Source of the DNA: Ifrita kowaldi | Taxonomy: Eukaryota > Chordata > Aves > Passeriformes > Cinclosomatidae | Length of the DNA: 64,000 bases | Direction: 5' to 3' | Assembly: GCA_013398055.1 (NCBI GenBank) | Contig: VZRS01014850.1 | Coordinates: 496,052 to 560,051, forward strand | Shown here: positions 1 through 13,558 of the stretch, piece after piece | Numbering within the stretch: position 1 is the stretch's first letter | Layout: each line of letters begins with the position of its first letter | Notes under the pieces: model-generated | What the model was told of the DNA's origin: nothing | Databases searched by the model: none | Seen by the model: the letters and a program-made list of their open reading frames with translations, nothing else | Program-made: the position numbers and the translations under genes

Positions 1-3000
1 CTCCTCCTAAGCTGTTCCCAGGGAAAAAATGCAATAAAGAGGAATGCTTATCTTGACCTTGGATTTCCAATCAAAACCTACTGTTCTCCTCTAGGGCTTT
101 TGGAAAAAAAACTCTGTATGTTTTGCTGGCACAGATCATAGATTAATAAACCTCATGCTAAAGATTTTAAAACCACCAAAACTGTAAAATCAAGAATTCA
201 AATTCCCCTTAACACATATTTTTCCTTGACCACCATCTGTACAAACCAGCATTCTCCTATAACCTGCATAATATGGTCAAGTGAAATTAATGTTCCATTT
301 TATCACCCATGAATGCGTATTTTTAGTAAGGCTTCACAGCAAAAATACAGATTTATGCTTAGTAAAGAACACAAATAAAAAGATTTGCAATTTTTGTGTT
401 ATTAAAAATAATGATTCTTATTAGACTTCTTTGCTTCGTTGTTTAAAGAGAGAAGAAACTTATACACCTTCAAAATCAGTGGTTCCATTTTGATTCCATC
501 GAAAACAGAGTTGTTTGGCATTGAGTTACAGGAATAGCCATGAATACAGAATACAAGTATACTGGAAAAATGTAATTCCTAGCTTTAAAATCCAGTTTCA
601 CAGATTTTTAGTATACATTTCTATCACTTAAAGTCAGCTCATGGATACTTTAGAGCGCACACGATGTTCTGTTCCTTTTCGAACAAGCATCAGAATGATG
701 AGTAACAGTGAATCTACGGGATTAGAAGTGAGTCCAGAAAAAGTACTACTTATACAGCACTCCAAATATAAGAATTACTCAGCATTAAGATTTTTATTGT
801 AAAGCAGAAGAGCTGTTGACGAATTAGCCCTGAGTCAGTGGGGAAATGATAACACTGTAAAATATATCCTATAAATTGATATGAGAAATGCAGCATGTGT
901 CTGATGTACTCTCAATAGCTATATTCTGGAAATATATCCTTTAAAAGAACCTCTTTGCAATAGTTTTACAGACTGCTATTTTGTTTCTTCACTACTCGTT
1001 TTGAATTTCAGGTTCTTTGTTTAAAAATATGAAAAAAAAAAAGAAGCAAAATACTTGTCAAAACTGGTGTTATTCCTTAAGCTCTTAAAACAGGAAAAGG
1101 ACAATAATGTACAATTTAGTATTTTCCACAACGTGATCACTCCTAACTCCTAAATAAACTTAAGTGTGCCAACACATTCTTTCACAGAACTTTTAAATAT
1201 CATGATCTTTCCAAAAAGTAACTATTTTGCATACACCAAAAAGCAATTTTCTCTGTATCCTAACTGGTATATTATATTCAGTTATATTGATTTTTCACCT
1301 GCAAAATGTATATCGTTCTTTTTGAACTATTTTCCTTACATTAGCTATATATGCTACTTACAACTTAAAACAAGTACATCTAAAAATACATGAAAAAATA
1401 AAAGAGTTTGACCAGTATACATTTTCCAAGATACAGAAGGATAAGCATAACACAAATTTTTAAAGCAAATCAGGTTGAAACATGTATCTAAAATATGCAT
1501 AAATTGCTGTTTTCTCCAGTCTACCCAGCAAATTTACTTACATACTCTTCCAAACAGCCTGAACAGTCAATAAAATATCTGATCAAAGCTAAAAATATGT
1601 ATGTTTTCTGAACACAAGAGTGTGACAGTAACTCTAACCATCTTTTAGTTGATCATGGAAATTGACCAAATATAAGAATAAATCTTATGCAGTAAAACTG
1701 GATTACCATTGTCAACACTGAGTATTACTCTACTAGTAAAGAATTTTCATTCATATTCATGTGTTTCTCATCTAAAATTTAAATACAAATTTATCATAAA
1801 CTACACTTGTATTATGTATTTGTTACTCTGAAGGACCTATTTCTAGGAGAATGTACAATTTAAAGTTCTTCAAACATTTAAGATACTTATTTCTGCATAC
1901 ATACTGAAGTTTTGTCTGTTATCTTTTTCCCAGCTACTTTCTGAAAGCTTTTTATAACAATGCAGGTTGGATTTTTTTTTTTTTGGTACTTCTTGCATCA
2001 GTACTTTCTCTGACATCACAAGAAAAACTTTTCTATTGGAAGCAGCCAAAGGAGAAATGCAATTGGGAATGGAATCCTTTCCATCTCCATTCAGCTAGAT
2101 ATTGCTCTGCTAAGTGTTTTCATAACTAACGTCCTGAAGTCTGGACTTGGAAAAAGAGAAGAGAGAGAGAGAAAATTTCTCATTACAGCAAGGTATTGAT
2201 GATGATGGTGATGGTGATATCATAACATTTTTAAGACTTTCTAAATTTCTGTGAAAAGAAGCTTTGAAAACTGAACTTCCCCCTCTTCCAAACTTTTGTG
2301 CTGAAAAATATACTGACTTTATTTCTACTTGTTCTCTAAATCTTTGGTGATCATAACATTTTTCCCACTATCTCCAGAAGGATTGCCTTTCTTCCCAACA
2401 CTCAGTTCTCCTGCTGTACTGCCTTTTCGCTTTTCTTCGTAACATAACCTCATAGTCAAAGGCAGCATGGGTTTATAGGTTATAAAATAAGTATCACAGA
2501 AATACAGGTATATAAATGAGTCATCTAGTACTGCAAGACATACTCCCTCAGATAAAAAGGATTATGAAACCTTAGCCTGGCTGCTCCAGGTGTGAAGAAT
2601 GTTCCTTTGAATTTTTCTCTTTACAGAAATTGTTGTTTAACAGAAATTGTTGTGAATGTCAGGGGGTGAAAATAATATAAAATGAACAAGGAAACAAAAA
2701 AAAAAAACACCCAACCAAAAACCAGTACACTCATCCCCAAAACACACACACACTCAAAAAAAAAATATTCAACTGTACAGTTTTTTCACTTAGGGAGAAA
2801 ATACATGACAGTTTCTAAGATATGTTTTAGTCACTTTGATGAGTGAGAGAATACCACAGAAACTGTTTAGATAATGAAGTAACAGAGTTTAACACAGCAA
2901 ATTTAAAGTAGAAGGAGTTAAAAGGTCTCTTCCCACTATCACTGCTATCTGGGAATAAGCTTCCCACAGTCCTTTTAATTTCACCTATACATACATTTTT

Positions 3001-3137
3001 ATTTTGTGAACTTTATTATGATTAAACATTATTTTGTGAACAAGAGATGAGGAGGTTTCAAGGAAGAAATTTTGCTGAACTCAATAGGAATTGTGGAAAT
3101 ATGTATAGTAATGCCTGCTAATGACTAAACCTGAAAT
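1..3137. other. Unique AT-rich non-coding DNA
   Basis: No gene recognised. Open frames are short and of the low-complexity kind expected by chance in AT-rich DNA. The stretch contains a short GA run and a GAT/GGT triplet run near 2160-2220, a near-perfect 14-bp direct repeat spaced 17 bp apart (2623 and 2640), and an A-rich/CA-rich patch at about 2694-2766. The base composition and lack of ORFs suggest intergenic or intronic vertebrate DNA. Confidence 0.7.
2158..2220 (+). repeat. GA run and GAT/GGT imperfect microsatellite
   Basis: A short (GA)n run at about 2158-2173 is followed about 25 bases later by a run of GAT and GGT triplets at about 2198-2218. Both are ordinary simple-sequence repeats with no sign of coding use. 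Confidence 0.75.
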
Positions 3138-3472
3138 ACAGAATAGAATCATAAAAGAGCCTGAAGTGGAAATAACCCATGAAGATCAGAGTCCAGCTGC
3201 AGACTGCACACAGAGAAAGTTAAACCATATATCAAAGACCATCATCCAAACACTTATTGAACACTCATTCGGTGCCATCCCCACTTCCCTGGGGGACGTG
3301 TTCCAATGCTCGACCACTGTCCCAGTGAAGAACTTTTTCCTAACATCCAGTCTGAAATTTCCCTGACATATTTAAGCCATTCCCTTGCATCTTATCACCA
3401 GACAGCAGAAAGAAATGAGCACCAACCTGCGCCCTCTGCATAATGTTGAAGTTGTAGACAGCAATCAAAATA
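3138..3472 (-). mobile_element. CR1 LINE 3' fragment (truncated, old)
   Basis: Reading the plus strand gives the familiar antisense CR1 order: an AATAGAATCATAAA-like start (complement of the ATTCTATGATTCT-type 3' terminus), a central portion about failure of the first ORF, then phrases such as GTTCCAATGCTCGACCACTG, TTTTCCTAACATCCAGTCTG and AGGCCATTCCCTTG-like sequence (here AAGCCATTCCCTTG), ending near a TTGTAGACAGCAAT segment. These are conserved blocks of avian CR1 3' regions. The copy is 5'-truncated, as most CR1 insertions are, and diverged with several indels. An 81-codon open frame through it on the plus strand is antisense to the element and is not a gene. Subfamily not determined. Confidence 0.85.
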
Positions 3473-6314
3473 CCGTGATGTATTTCTGGGTTTGGTTTCA
3501 GTTGGCTTGTTTGGTTTGTTGTTTTTTTTTTTTTTCACAAATTCTTTAACTCCGAAGTCTGGAAGGTCAGATTCATTCTAACTTGCAGAGAACTACATTG
3601 ATTTCTAATCTGGCATTTTAGAGAAATACATGTTTTCCAGCGACTGGCTGAAACTGATATCATTAAAGAATAAGAAATTGAGAGGAGAAGGGTCACATTT
3701 GTCTGCATTAATCGACTAGTGAATAAATAAGCAATTGTTAATAATGTCATTAAAACCTTCTAAATCTTTTGGGATTTTTATGTGTTTTGTAAAAGTTTAC
3801 TAAGAGTTAATTTAGCTGTGGGATTAACGAGATTTTTTGTCTTTATAAAACTGTGCCATTCTTTGTTTACACGTGACAGCCAAGAATAATAATTCATTAT
3901 TTTGTCTTCAAGATGATTCCAAACACATAAACATGACTTAAATCTAGAACTACAAATCATGTATTAGCCAGCATTAATCTTGGAAGTCCTTTCCTGAATT
4001 TAGAATGCAGAATATTAATTTAAAAAGAAACATTTCACAATTCAAATAGAATAGCTTCTTAAGTGAAAGACATAGACACATGAAAAGATGAAAGAGCAGA
4101 AGTGAACTTTAAAAAAGTTAATTATAAAATATGCATTCCATTTTACTAAACTTTCAGAGTACTGGATTTAGATTAAGAAATTTTACATATGCCTTAACTA
4201 GAAAGGTTATTATTAATCTGCATTGAAGACTTTTTAATGCATTATTGCTGTTCATTACTAAAAACAAAATTATATGTTGTTTTGATCATCAACACCTTTA
4301 AAACAAGAGTTTGGAAGAATTCATGAAATGATCCTAGGCCACTGCAATAATCTATCATTCAAAACCTGGTAAGAAGTGAAACATTTACAAGAATGAAAAA
4401 ACTTGTTTGTTTGTTGTTGGTTTTGTTGGGGTTTTTTTTGGAGGGGGGAGAAGGGAGTGGATATAGAGGTCTGTCAACTTCCATAAAGAGAACAAGAGTC
4501 TTATCACAAGTCCACATGCCCAGGAGCAGAGCACTATTGTTACATCCTGAAATTTCTCATCTTCATGTCTGGATTTAGATTTTTTTTTAATTATTATTAT
4601 TTGAACAAAAATATTGAGTAAGACATTTTAATTTCACTAGGTATACTACTAAAAATAATTAGGCTATTCTAGATTTTATAATCTATGAGATTAATCACCT
4701 GCTTTTCAAAAATAAAAAGTTACTATCAAGTTTTATTCTCACCCAGGTTAAGCTGATTTCCCCTTACCAAATCCCCTTTCTAACTACCACTCTTCTAGCA
4801 CTTGTACTCCTTTGGATGCAGATCTGGAAGCATATATTAAAATACATTTAAGACTGGGTTACTGCACACTTGCATGAAAGCCAGTTCAAGTAATTAAATT
4901 TTAAAGAAAATTCAATTTTTACCAACTCAGTACTGCATTGTTTTCTGGAACCAATCTAGGTGTTTTGTAGGAAAGAAAACTATTCATATTAGTCCTGTAT
5001 TTAGCTTATGAAGTAAGAAGATTTTTTTCTTAAGGAGTAGAGAGAATAAGATTTGAAGACAACACAATATACCATATGCAATTCCTCAAACATATATTCA
5101 CGCTGGTTTGTTTCATACACAATAGTCTTTACACAGTTTGTATTTATCTTTCTAAACTATCAAGTGAATTGCTTCCAAATTTTTATAAAAGAATCAAAAC
5201 AGCTTTTCTCCATTTTATCCTCTGTGAATAGTAAAATGAGAATATAAAATGAGAATATTCTTGATTAAGAAAAGCACCTCCTACAAAATCTAATTGCAGA
5301 TGGAAAGGGAAATGCTTGGTAAGGACAGGTTCCAGAAATTTTTAAAATAGTTACTTTTAATGCTTTGGCAGATAGATAAGATGATTGAAAACTTTTGAGC
5401 CAGTTATGACTTCCTTGACGCACAAATTGCCTTATTAATTACCGAATGTGCTGTATACAAAAATTTTCCTTTCTTTTTTCTCATATTAATTTTTTGAGTT
5501 CCAGAAGATAAAGGTTTTTTTCATTACTCTCAAAGGATACATTATCAAAGCTCAAACCATGTGGCTGGAGAATTATTTTTCTTAATGCAATGTGTTTGCA
5601 CTTCTTGAAAATAAGTCAAAAAGTGCATTTTTTTACACCTGGATAGGTCCCTGATCTGAAGCGAATAGGCATACAGAAAGGCATACTTTTAATGGGACCA
5701 AGTTTTCAATTTTTTTTTTTCTGAAAAAGAGTCTACTATATTCTTAGTGATAACACAAGGCTTTTGCCACACAAAAATAGACCAACATCTAGACATAGGA
5801 TGGGACTTTCAGTCATAATCAAAACAAGGATGTTTCAAGTGTTATTTCCTTAGAGGATTTGCTAAGATTTTTTTTCCGAGTCAATACTATTTTAGCCACT
5901 AATCTAAAGCACAGGACCTTACAAGTTGCTATAAAGAAAGTTAAGCCCACCCAAGCCAACCCTATAAACAGTTTTGCTAATTGAATTCTATTACCTTAGT
6001 CTCACACTTCTGATCTATACAGAGGATATAAGAGAAATGACTGAAAAAACATATCTTTTTAAAAAAAATTCAGCTCAAGCACTCTTCATCAATCTTCTAT
6101 GGTGCTGATAACATAAGATAAGCTATTCATTTTGCGTTTCATGCTTTGCTCCAGACAAGATCTTTATTTTTCAAGCAGTGACCCTGATTTATCACTTACG
6201 TTTGCATTCCTTCCCCCAGGCAGAGAATCCATTCCTTGAGTGAATTCTGCCACAGGTGTCTAAAGCCTTCATTCCACACAGCTTTCAGCGACATTGAACA
6301 CATCAGTAGCACAC
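3473..6314. other. Unique AT-rich non-coding DNA
   Basis: No recognisable gene or dispersed repeat. It opens with a T-rich tract (about 3510-3535) directly beside the CR1 fragment. A small tandem repeat of a 14-bp unit lies at about 5232-5259. Two short minus-strand open frames at 3535-3960 have no splice context or protein-like composition and were dismissed. Confidence 0.65.
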
Positions 6315-6935
6315 TGTGGGCAAGTCCCAAAAACACCAGAGACTCCTGTACCTAAAGTACACTGAGCCTGCACAGACACTGCAAAGGAAAACTCCCTGTC
6401 CGACCATCCAGGAGCCACTCTGGCACAGTCACTCTGGCACCACCCGAGCTGGGACTGAGGCCCCTTCCCAGCTACACCCCCACACTCACACAGTCACACC
6501 AGGGCTCCTCACCAGCTCAGCCCCATAGCAGAGTCTCAAATGTGACTACCCCTAAGATAATTTAATCTTGGTGCAATAACAAATTAACAGCTCAGGCTGG
6601 GTGCCTTCAAGAAGGGACCCCAAACAAAGGAACCCCTGGGCCTTTATACCCTCATGGTCTAAGCACAGGAAAATCGGGGGGTCCCCAGCTCCTGCTGTGT
6701 CTCCGAGTGTCCAGTCACCAGGCTGGCCCACAGGTTCCTGTGCCCTTTGTTGTGCAAAGGGGCAGCAGTTCTGCTCCTGCCACCCAGGACACAATCTGTG
6801 GCTGGTACTGCAGCTGCGCGCTGAGCTACCGGCACTACATGGATTCCACAAATCCACTTCCACAGAGTTTGGGAAAGGCCCTTCTCCAAGTGCTGCCAAG
6901 ATAAGTGGACTTTCTGCTGTCCTTCCACTGAAAAT
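6315..6935 (-). mobile_element. GC-rich island, probable LTR of an endogenous retrovirus (solo or fragment)
   Basis: A sharp GC rise against AT-rich flanks. On the minus strand a TATAAA box lies at 6643-6648, followed by a C/G-rich segment with CCCAGGGG, then AAGGCACCC at about 6600-6608 and an ATTAAA poly(A) signal at 6561-6566. That is the TATA, R region and poly(A) order of a retroviral LTR. The 44-base stretch after the TATA box matches about 32 of 44 positions of a corresponding stretch in the plus-strand element at 36.7-37.0 kb (my hand alignment), which supports a shared LTR family. Neither terminal TG/CA nor a target-site duplication could be fixed, so edges are uncertain. The part below 6545 may be U5, internal sequence or a different repeat. 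No retroviral gene is visible nearby. The several overlapping open frames here reflect GC richness, not genes. Confidence 0.5.
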
Positions 6936-8662
6936 GAACTTGAGTTAAATGATAATATACTCCATGTTCCTTCGCAGCGACCTTATTCAGCCACTTTCAT
7001 TTCAGAAAGAAAAGGAAATAAGGATTATCCTTTAAGATAAAAAATGGATCATCATGCTATTAAACTAAACAAAGAACTATTCTTTTAGATATGATGTGGG
7101 TGGTTAACCTAGTCATAATTCCTGAAAATTCTGCATATGTGAATTTCTAACCTAAACTCCTTGAAAATTAGTCAATTTTCTGTGAAGTAACTGTTTCCAT
7201 TAAGGAAATTACTGTCTTAAAAATGGAAAGAGCCAATACCTCTAATGGGTATTAAGTAATGAAAATGTTTCTTTTTAAGAAAGTCTTTCTTAAAAATCTC
7301 TATAGAAAAGATCCTTTCCTGCAACATTTCTTCCAGGTTTATAGGACACAAATATATATCAATCATATATCAAACAACAGACATCTCTTTTTTCTCTTAA
7401 AGTAATGGGCATTAGGGAAAAGCCATATGCCATCTTCTCTCAAGACTGATACCTCAGGAAATTCTACTTGAATTTTATTCTATTAAAAGAGCAAATAAAT
7501 GGGATAATATCAAGAGTATTTGTCATAACGATTTTCAGGGTTTAGTAAAGGGAATTCTATTTATTTTGTAAATATTCAGCACACCAGCTCACAGAGTTAT
7601 GACATAGCCACAACGGTGTGTGGTAAACACCTGGCTTAAGCCTAATGTACTCATATTATGTACACCAATGAGAGAGACCACTGTATACTAGGGGGGAAAA
7701 AAGTATCTCTGAGATAGCTGAAGAACTGCATGATTTCCTAAGAACATCTTCTGTATATCAATTCACAATATTCTTCTTTCCTGACCCACCAACAAAATAA
7801 GCATAAGATATCAAGGACTGAAAAATGCAAAAACAAATATTGAAACACTATAGTAACAGTAAAATGAGGCAAAACTGTGAACAGTACCATTTGCAAAAGT
7901 TGTCTTAAAACCATAAATAGATTTTAAACTAAGATAATATTTTACAAAGTCTATATTTAAAAGATGCATGCAAATAATGCAAGGACTATGGAAGGAGGTT
8001 ATGACTGCTGCTCTTCCAGGCTAGTTATATTTTTGTAACACTGATAAATTTACTACCTGCAGTTTTACTGTCAAGAGCACATTTCTTCTGATTTTAATGT
8101 ATCACTTAAATTGTATACTTTCAGGAATATTCACAATAAGACATTAAATCTGATAGTGAATAAATACTATCTGGTTTTTATTACATTTGCCTCCAGTTTT
8201 CATTATTTTACCTTAGTTAGGGTTGCTCTTGCCCATTTTAATAAAGTTTGCTTGGTTATCTCCTCGATATCAATTAGATTGAATATTTCTCAAATCTCAG
8301 ATATATTTTGTTATCTCCGCTCTGATGTAATGGTCCATATAGTAGAATTTTCCTTAATATTAATAAATTTAACAGAATCTAAAACCTCCAAAACACTCTG
8401 AAACATTTTTGGATACTGTTCCACTAGCCATTTCCCGCCTACATTCATAAATATTGCTTTATGTGCCTGTTGAATGCGAGGTAATGTTCAAAGTAAGTCA
8501 TTAGTAGCACAGTCTGACCACACAGTAACCTCTCTACAGAGATATAATCCTAAATAAAATTAATCAGTAAGTCATGAGCCCTATTTTGTAGCCAAGATTT
8601 TATGCTGTACTTAAGGGTCTACAAAATTAAAAAATAAAAATGATTAAGATTTTTGACATCTT
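6936..8662. other. Unique AT-rich non-coding DNA
   Basis: Nothing recognisable. One 96-codon plus-strand open frame (8111-8401) is rich in I, L, S and N codons, as expected of random AT-rich DNA, and has no splice or promoter context that I would trust. Confidence 0.65.
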
Positions 8663-9175
8663 TTAGGCTCTAGTGTTTGCTAACACTGTTGTTTCTATTG
8701 ATCTCCCACTGAGGATGAAATAATGAAAAACATCCCCAGTGGTGGCGACCAAGCCCTTTGATGAAGTACATGTTGGACCAGGGCATAATTTGTCTGGATG
8801 GCAGCAGAGCTTATCTTGTTGCCAATTTGTAAAATGCAGCAGAAGCTTTGGCACCTGTTCAGACCTGTAGTTATGCCAAGAGCACAGGGAGTCTGCAGAG
8901 TGCTGTGGGGAGTCGAGAAGAGAAGCCTGCAAACGGAATTGTCTGCTCGTCTCCCCGCCTTTTTCTCAGTAAGAGTTTCTGAGCAGGGCCATATGTTATG
9001 GGGCTCTGCCAAACATTTTTCTAACCCAAGGAGCAGAAGATGCAACTTGGACTTGCTCGACTCTCACTGCTGCTGGGATAATAGTCTGGGAACTGGCTTG
9101 GGATAGATCTGCCAGATACAATGGGACTATCTGAGCCAATATGTGCTTTACAGATCTAGCTGAAAAAGCTGACCA
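8663..9175. mobile_element. Unclassified GC-richer block, possible old LTR or other repeat
   Basis: This block has higher G+C and more CpG than its flanks, with several overlapping open frames on both strands (8663-9106). The sequence style, with phrases such as GACTTGCTCGACTCTCACTG and CTGCTGCTGGGATAATA near its plus-strand end, resembles the U5 end of avian retroviral LTRs more than a unique exon. I cannot name a family and see no terminal repeats or target-site duplication. Orientation and exact ends are unknown. An alternative is a conserved or GC-rich unique segment. Confidence 0.3.
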
Positions 9176-12100
9176 AGACCATATCCATATGATGATGTCT
9201 TGCTAAAATAAACATTGAAAAGTCCTGTAGGAGGTCCTGATTCCCATATGTGAGTTTAACAAACAGCACTTTCTCTCTGAGGACGGAAACCCCTCTGGAG
9301 ACTATCATATAAACACATTGGTCTTCCAATCATCCAGTAGATCAAGTATTAAATTAATATATTAAACATCATTCACCAGAATAAGACCATGAAAAATCCT
9401 AGTCCACTTCTCGAGATGAATATCCCAATTACTAGGCGTGGGTTTCTTTCTAATTCTTGAATTTACTTGATCTGTGCAGAAAGAAGCAGTTTCCTCATGA
9501 AGAACAGGGGAATACCCAGCCTTGTCCCAGAATGTCATTTAACTCAGCATTAGTGTTCATTCCTATAAATAGGAGATGTGGGTTCAAAGTCCAGGAAAGT
9601 AAGCCTGCATGTCTCAAAGGCGGTTAAGTAATAAGGCAACTCTACAGGGAGTTATAGGGGGTTTGCTTTTTTAAACAACCAATTGTTTTGATGCTGAACT
9701 AGTAATTGTGGTCTGGGATTATAAGTCACAGGACTACCTGGAGCGTGGCAACCCATTTTATATTGAGGATTAGGAGCTTTTTGTTCTTAATTATTTTGTC
9801 AGGCTTAGCTAGTTTACCGATTTTGGATGTAGCCATGTATTCTCCTCACCTGTGATATCTAGCTCTTTACATATCCATTCTTTCTCCTTTTCCTGTCCCA
9901 TCTGTTTTCCCATTTTAAGACCTTTAGATATAAGACTTCCTGTTATGAGATTTCCACTCATTTTGTATTTTCTGAAACAACAGCATCCAAATACTCTTGA
10001 TTTAGAGGGAAAGGAGGTTAGATAAAATACCTTCTATGAGAACCAGAATTCTTTTGCCTCCCAATCTTTCAAGAAATACAAACACACTGTATTTCCCTTT
10101 GCATTTAGTTTCTACCTCTTTATAGAGTAGAAAAAATATTAATTTCTAACACATAAAAAAAGAGGAAAAACAACTTTAAAACTTATCAAAATGCAACAAA
10201 CAACCCTCCCCGCCTGTATTAATTCAGGCCCACCTTGCGGAAAAGGATGTAAGCATCCAATTTTCATTTAATTCCCTGTTTCCATTCAGGACAGCACCGT
10301 CATCTGTGAAAGCCTCGAGACTGTCAAATACATATAAATTAGATCTGAATCTTCTTATTTTTTTCCATCGTACATGCACTGTATATGTCATTAACCGCTG
10401 TGCATCAGCAACCATACCAGCAATTTGTAACTATTCCCTCATATGAGGTAAGAAGCATCAGGGTACTTTCTATCATTGATGTCAATGACTAACTCGGTTT
10501 CCTCCGTAATTCTGTCAGCTATGCCATGTCAGCTTTTGAATAAAGCCTCAGCTATAATTAACTGGCTTCCTAGGGTGAAATCAGAGTTTTAGTCAATATT
10601 GCTTAAGTTTAAACAATAGCTCTTGAATTCTGTATAGCACCTGTCACTGCTCCGTCTTTGAAATGCTTAACAGAGGTGCTCAGTCTTTTTCAACAGCCAT
10701 TACGAAGAAAAACCAGAGTAGGTGGCAGCCTGTATTATCATATTCCAGATAATTGCCTTTCTGTGTGCAATTTTCCTCCTAGCTGTTTTGCATGCAGTTA
10801 TTATGAAACCATTGCATTCTGATAGCACCCAGATGCTCAAATTGAAATCACCAGCTCTTTTGTTAAGAGACTGTACAAAATATTCCTAAACTAATTTCTG
10901 TCCTCAAGAGTTTGGATTCTAAACACACAAAGCAGACTAACAAACTCATATAAATGGAAAAATATCCTCACATTGAAGAGGAGGATAATTTCAAATGTTG
11001 CACTTGCTAATAATCACAATGCTCAGCAGTAACTCATTTCAGTTTTGGCTCCTACATCCTGACCTTAAAATGGGAATATTTTAATGGCAGTTAATGAGAA
11101 TTTTGCAACTGATTTCAAAGAAATTTGGATTTTACTTTATGAATCCAGATCCTGTAGAAATCAGATGTGTGTGATGATTATATCTTAATGCCGACTAAAG
11201 TCCTAAAGCACTTTTTCATAGACTTTATAAAAATGTTGCCAGTAGGTGGCTATAACCTTCATTCTTCATTTCTTGTTTTCTTCTTCACATCTTTCGTTCT
11301 GTGGTATGGCTTGAGATAAAATCTAACACTAAGCCACTTTAAGAATTATCCTTAAAAGCAGAACAGGTTATTAATTATGTCATCATGCTTCAAACATGTT
11401 GAAAAAATCATACCTGATGATTGTAAATAAGTCATATCTGATGATACAATATATTCAGTGTCTATAGGAAAAGAACTTTATATCTTCCAAGACCGATATC
11501 AGTTGATGGCTCACCCTTGCACAAAAGCACAGAAAAAAAGAGCAGACCTACCTTAACAACAATTGAAAATTCACTGTAAAAAAAGAGAACACAATTGTTA
11601 CTATTTCTTTTCAAAAATGTGACCGGGGTATTTGGAAACTGACACAGACCTGTCTCCTACTCATCATCCACACTTAAATTACATGAAATTTTACACAGTA
11701 ATAAAGAATATGATTATTTTCAATTCACTCAGTTAAAACCATATATCAAGTCCAGTAAGTATGTAGAAACAAGCCCCAACTGTTTAGTGCATATACGCTT
11801 TAAAACTAATTGAGTGTATTTTACATGACAGATCTTGAAAAAGAAAGTTCTTAATAGTGAATATGTTTTGTATCTCAAACAAAAAAGAAATTATACCCCA
11901 GTATTATAATTTATGGAGAGAGACCATAAATTGCGCTTTGCCAGATCTTTACAATTATGCTTATTTGTAGCACTAAGAAGTACTCCAGGGACAGTTTCCC
12001 AAATATACAATTCAATGAATGATATGAGAAACAAACCAACTATCAAACATGAGATTACTATTTGCAGAATCAAAGTAGAATTTTTTTAAAAAGGTACTTT

Positions 12101-13464
12101 TACTAAATTACAGTTACTATTTATTTGTCAAGCCACTGACTAAAGTTAAAAAGGCTTCTGGTGATTAATGATGCCAAAAGTACACCTCCTTGAATAAATG
12201 TCCCTATGTATACATTTATTCTCGTTCACTGGGCATTCCTTTTTTTCCAGTTTTGGTATGCTATAGAATCTTAATAAGGCTTTAGCATTTGCATAACTGC
12301 CTTCCTGAAGAGAGACTCGTTTGGCATGATTTATTGACACAGAGCCTTTAATAGAAACCTCCATGAATTCATACAGCAGGAATGCATGCAAAAGCAATTA
12401 AGTACCCATCAAAATGGACCATTATCATATTTTATGCCCCAAAGGGCTGTAGGAAACAAATGAGAATCTGCCTCCCAAAATGATGCAGGGTGGCTTTTAC
12501 TTGACACAACTAAATTACCACAGCTGTTTTCTGACAGACCATTTTAATGGTCTTTGTTTGTGTTGTAGTGTGAAATATGTGGTAACAGCTAGATTTCATA
12601 TAAATGTATATTACTACTCTCTCTTTGTATTTAAGGTAAACTAATAGAAAAACTTAAACTTCCTTTTACATTTCAATAGATCATCAAAGCATTTTATATT
12701 AGCAGGTCAAGAAGATTTGACTTCGTTTATTTTGCCTTCCTATTTCAAGCATACTTATATAATGTGTTATATTAAAAAAAATCAAAATAATTTCTATATC
12801 TAATGACATAAATTATATGCTCCTCACTGAAACAAAATATTTCAAAAGTGTAATTTCAAAATATGCTATTCAAAATTTCTAAAGTGAGTCTTTTTCTGTC
12901 ACAATGGAAAGAAATATTTTTTTTAAATTCATCCTGATTTTTAGCGTCCATTATATTTTTATTCATGGTACTGGGCATGAAGAAATGTGCATTTGTTTTC
13001 CATAGGTAGCAAGAAATTACAATGCAGAGCTATGATAATTCAAATTACTGTTAATGACAGTTATAAAAACATGCATTCCTATTTGGAATATCACACTAAT
13101 TTGATCTTTACAAGTTAGGAATTGTCATATTTGATTTTGTTTTGGAAGAACACACTGACTGATGTATCATGTAGCTAATCAACGCCAGAGGGCATTTGTT
13201 TATGGGAGACCTTAGATACATAAAACTGCTTTTGTGTGATTTTTACTCATCTTTTTCTATCCTATCTCATTTCATTAAAGCCTGCACACAGGACAAGTGA
13301 GTGCAGATTTCATGCCTTCTGAAATTCTGTTATTTGGGTTGCCATGACAATTTTGCACTTTAAAGGGATGAAAACCTGTACTGTAGTGGCAGGTACGTTT
13401 ATTTTCTAGAAGTTATAAAAAACATGACCAGGAATGTTAGAGAACTACAACCAAGTAACTCCCA
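9176..13464. other. Unique AT-rich non-coding DNA with a few exon-like or conserved-looking patches
   Basis: No gene recognised. Minus-strand open segments at 9850-9971, 10224-10415 and 12146-12397 have partial splice-like borders but no identifiable protein. A 14-bp imperfect direct repeat at 11408 and 11432 (24-bp spacing) is present. The 10.4-11.4 kb stretch has a complex, non-repetitive composition of the kind seen in conserved non-coding DNA, but conservation cannot be judged from one sequence. Confidence 0.6.
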
Positions 13465-13558
13465 ATATCAACCCGGGCCGGGGGATGAACAGATCAAGAG
13501 CATCCCTGCCAAGAAGGTCTTGGGGGTGCTGATGGATCTAACCCAGAAACATGCAGGT
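13465..13558 (+). mobile_element. CR1 LINE internal fragment (ORF2 3' end)
   Basis: The run GGGGATGAACAGATCAAGAG followed by CATCCCTGCCAAGAAGG and CTTGGGGGTGCTGATGGAT is the well-known avian CR1 reverse-transcriptase ORF 3' segment, which encodes the EQIKS.PAEKDLGVL.D type motif. The local GC and CpG peak (CCCGGGCCGGGG) also fits. Only about 90 bases remain, so this is a short relic with no coding capacity. Right edge is approximate. Confidence 0.85.

Noticed and set aside
3121..3366. 81-codon plus-strand open frame
   Set aside because: It runs antisense through a CR1 relic.
6552..6948. Three overlapping 65-115 codon open frames on both strands
   Set aside because: The block is GC-rich and LTR-like, stops are scarce in all frames, and no frame has a recognisable domain.
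9570..9600. GGGTTCAAAGTCC, resembling a tRNA B box
   Set aside because: No A box at the right distance, no cloverleaf, and the match deviates at the key GA position. Not a tRNA or tRNA-derived SINE.
9850..9971. Minus-strand 122-base open segment between GTTGTTTCAG and ACAG|GTGAGG
   Set aside because: Splice sites look good, but the peptide is lysine-rich and low in complexity, and no neighbouring exon joins to it. Considered chance.
10224..10415. 63-codon minus-strand open frame with several CpGs
   Set aside because: The acceptor lacks a pyrimidine tract and the donor (AAG|GTGGGC) is weak. No family recognised.
12146..12397. 83-codon minus-strand open frame with protein-like middle
   Set aside because: There is no good acceptor upstream of the frame and only a weak donor. 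Length is within chance expectation for AT-rich DNA of this size.
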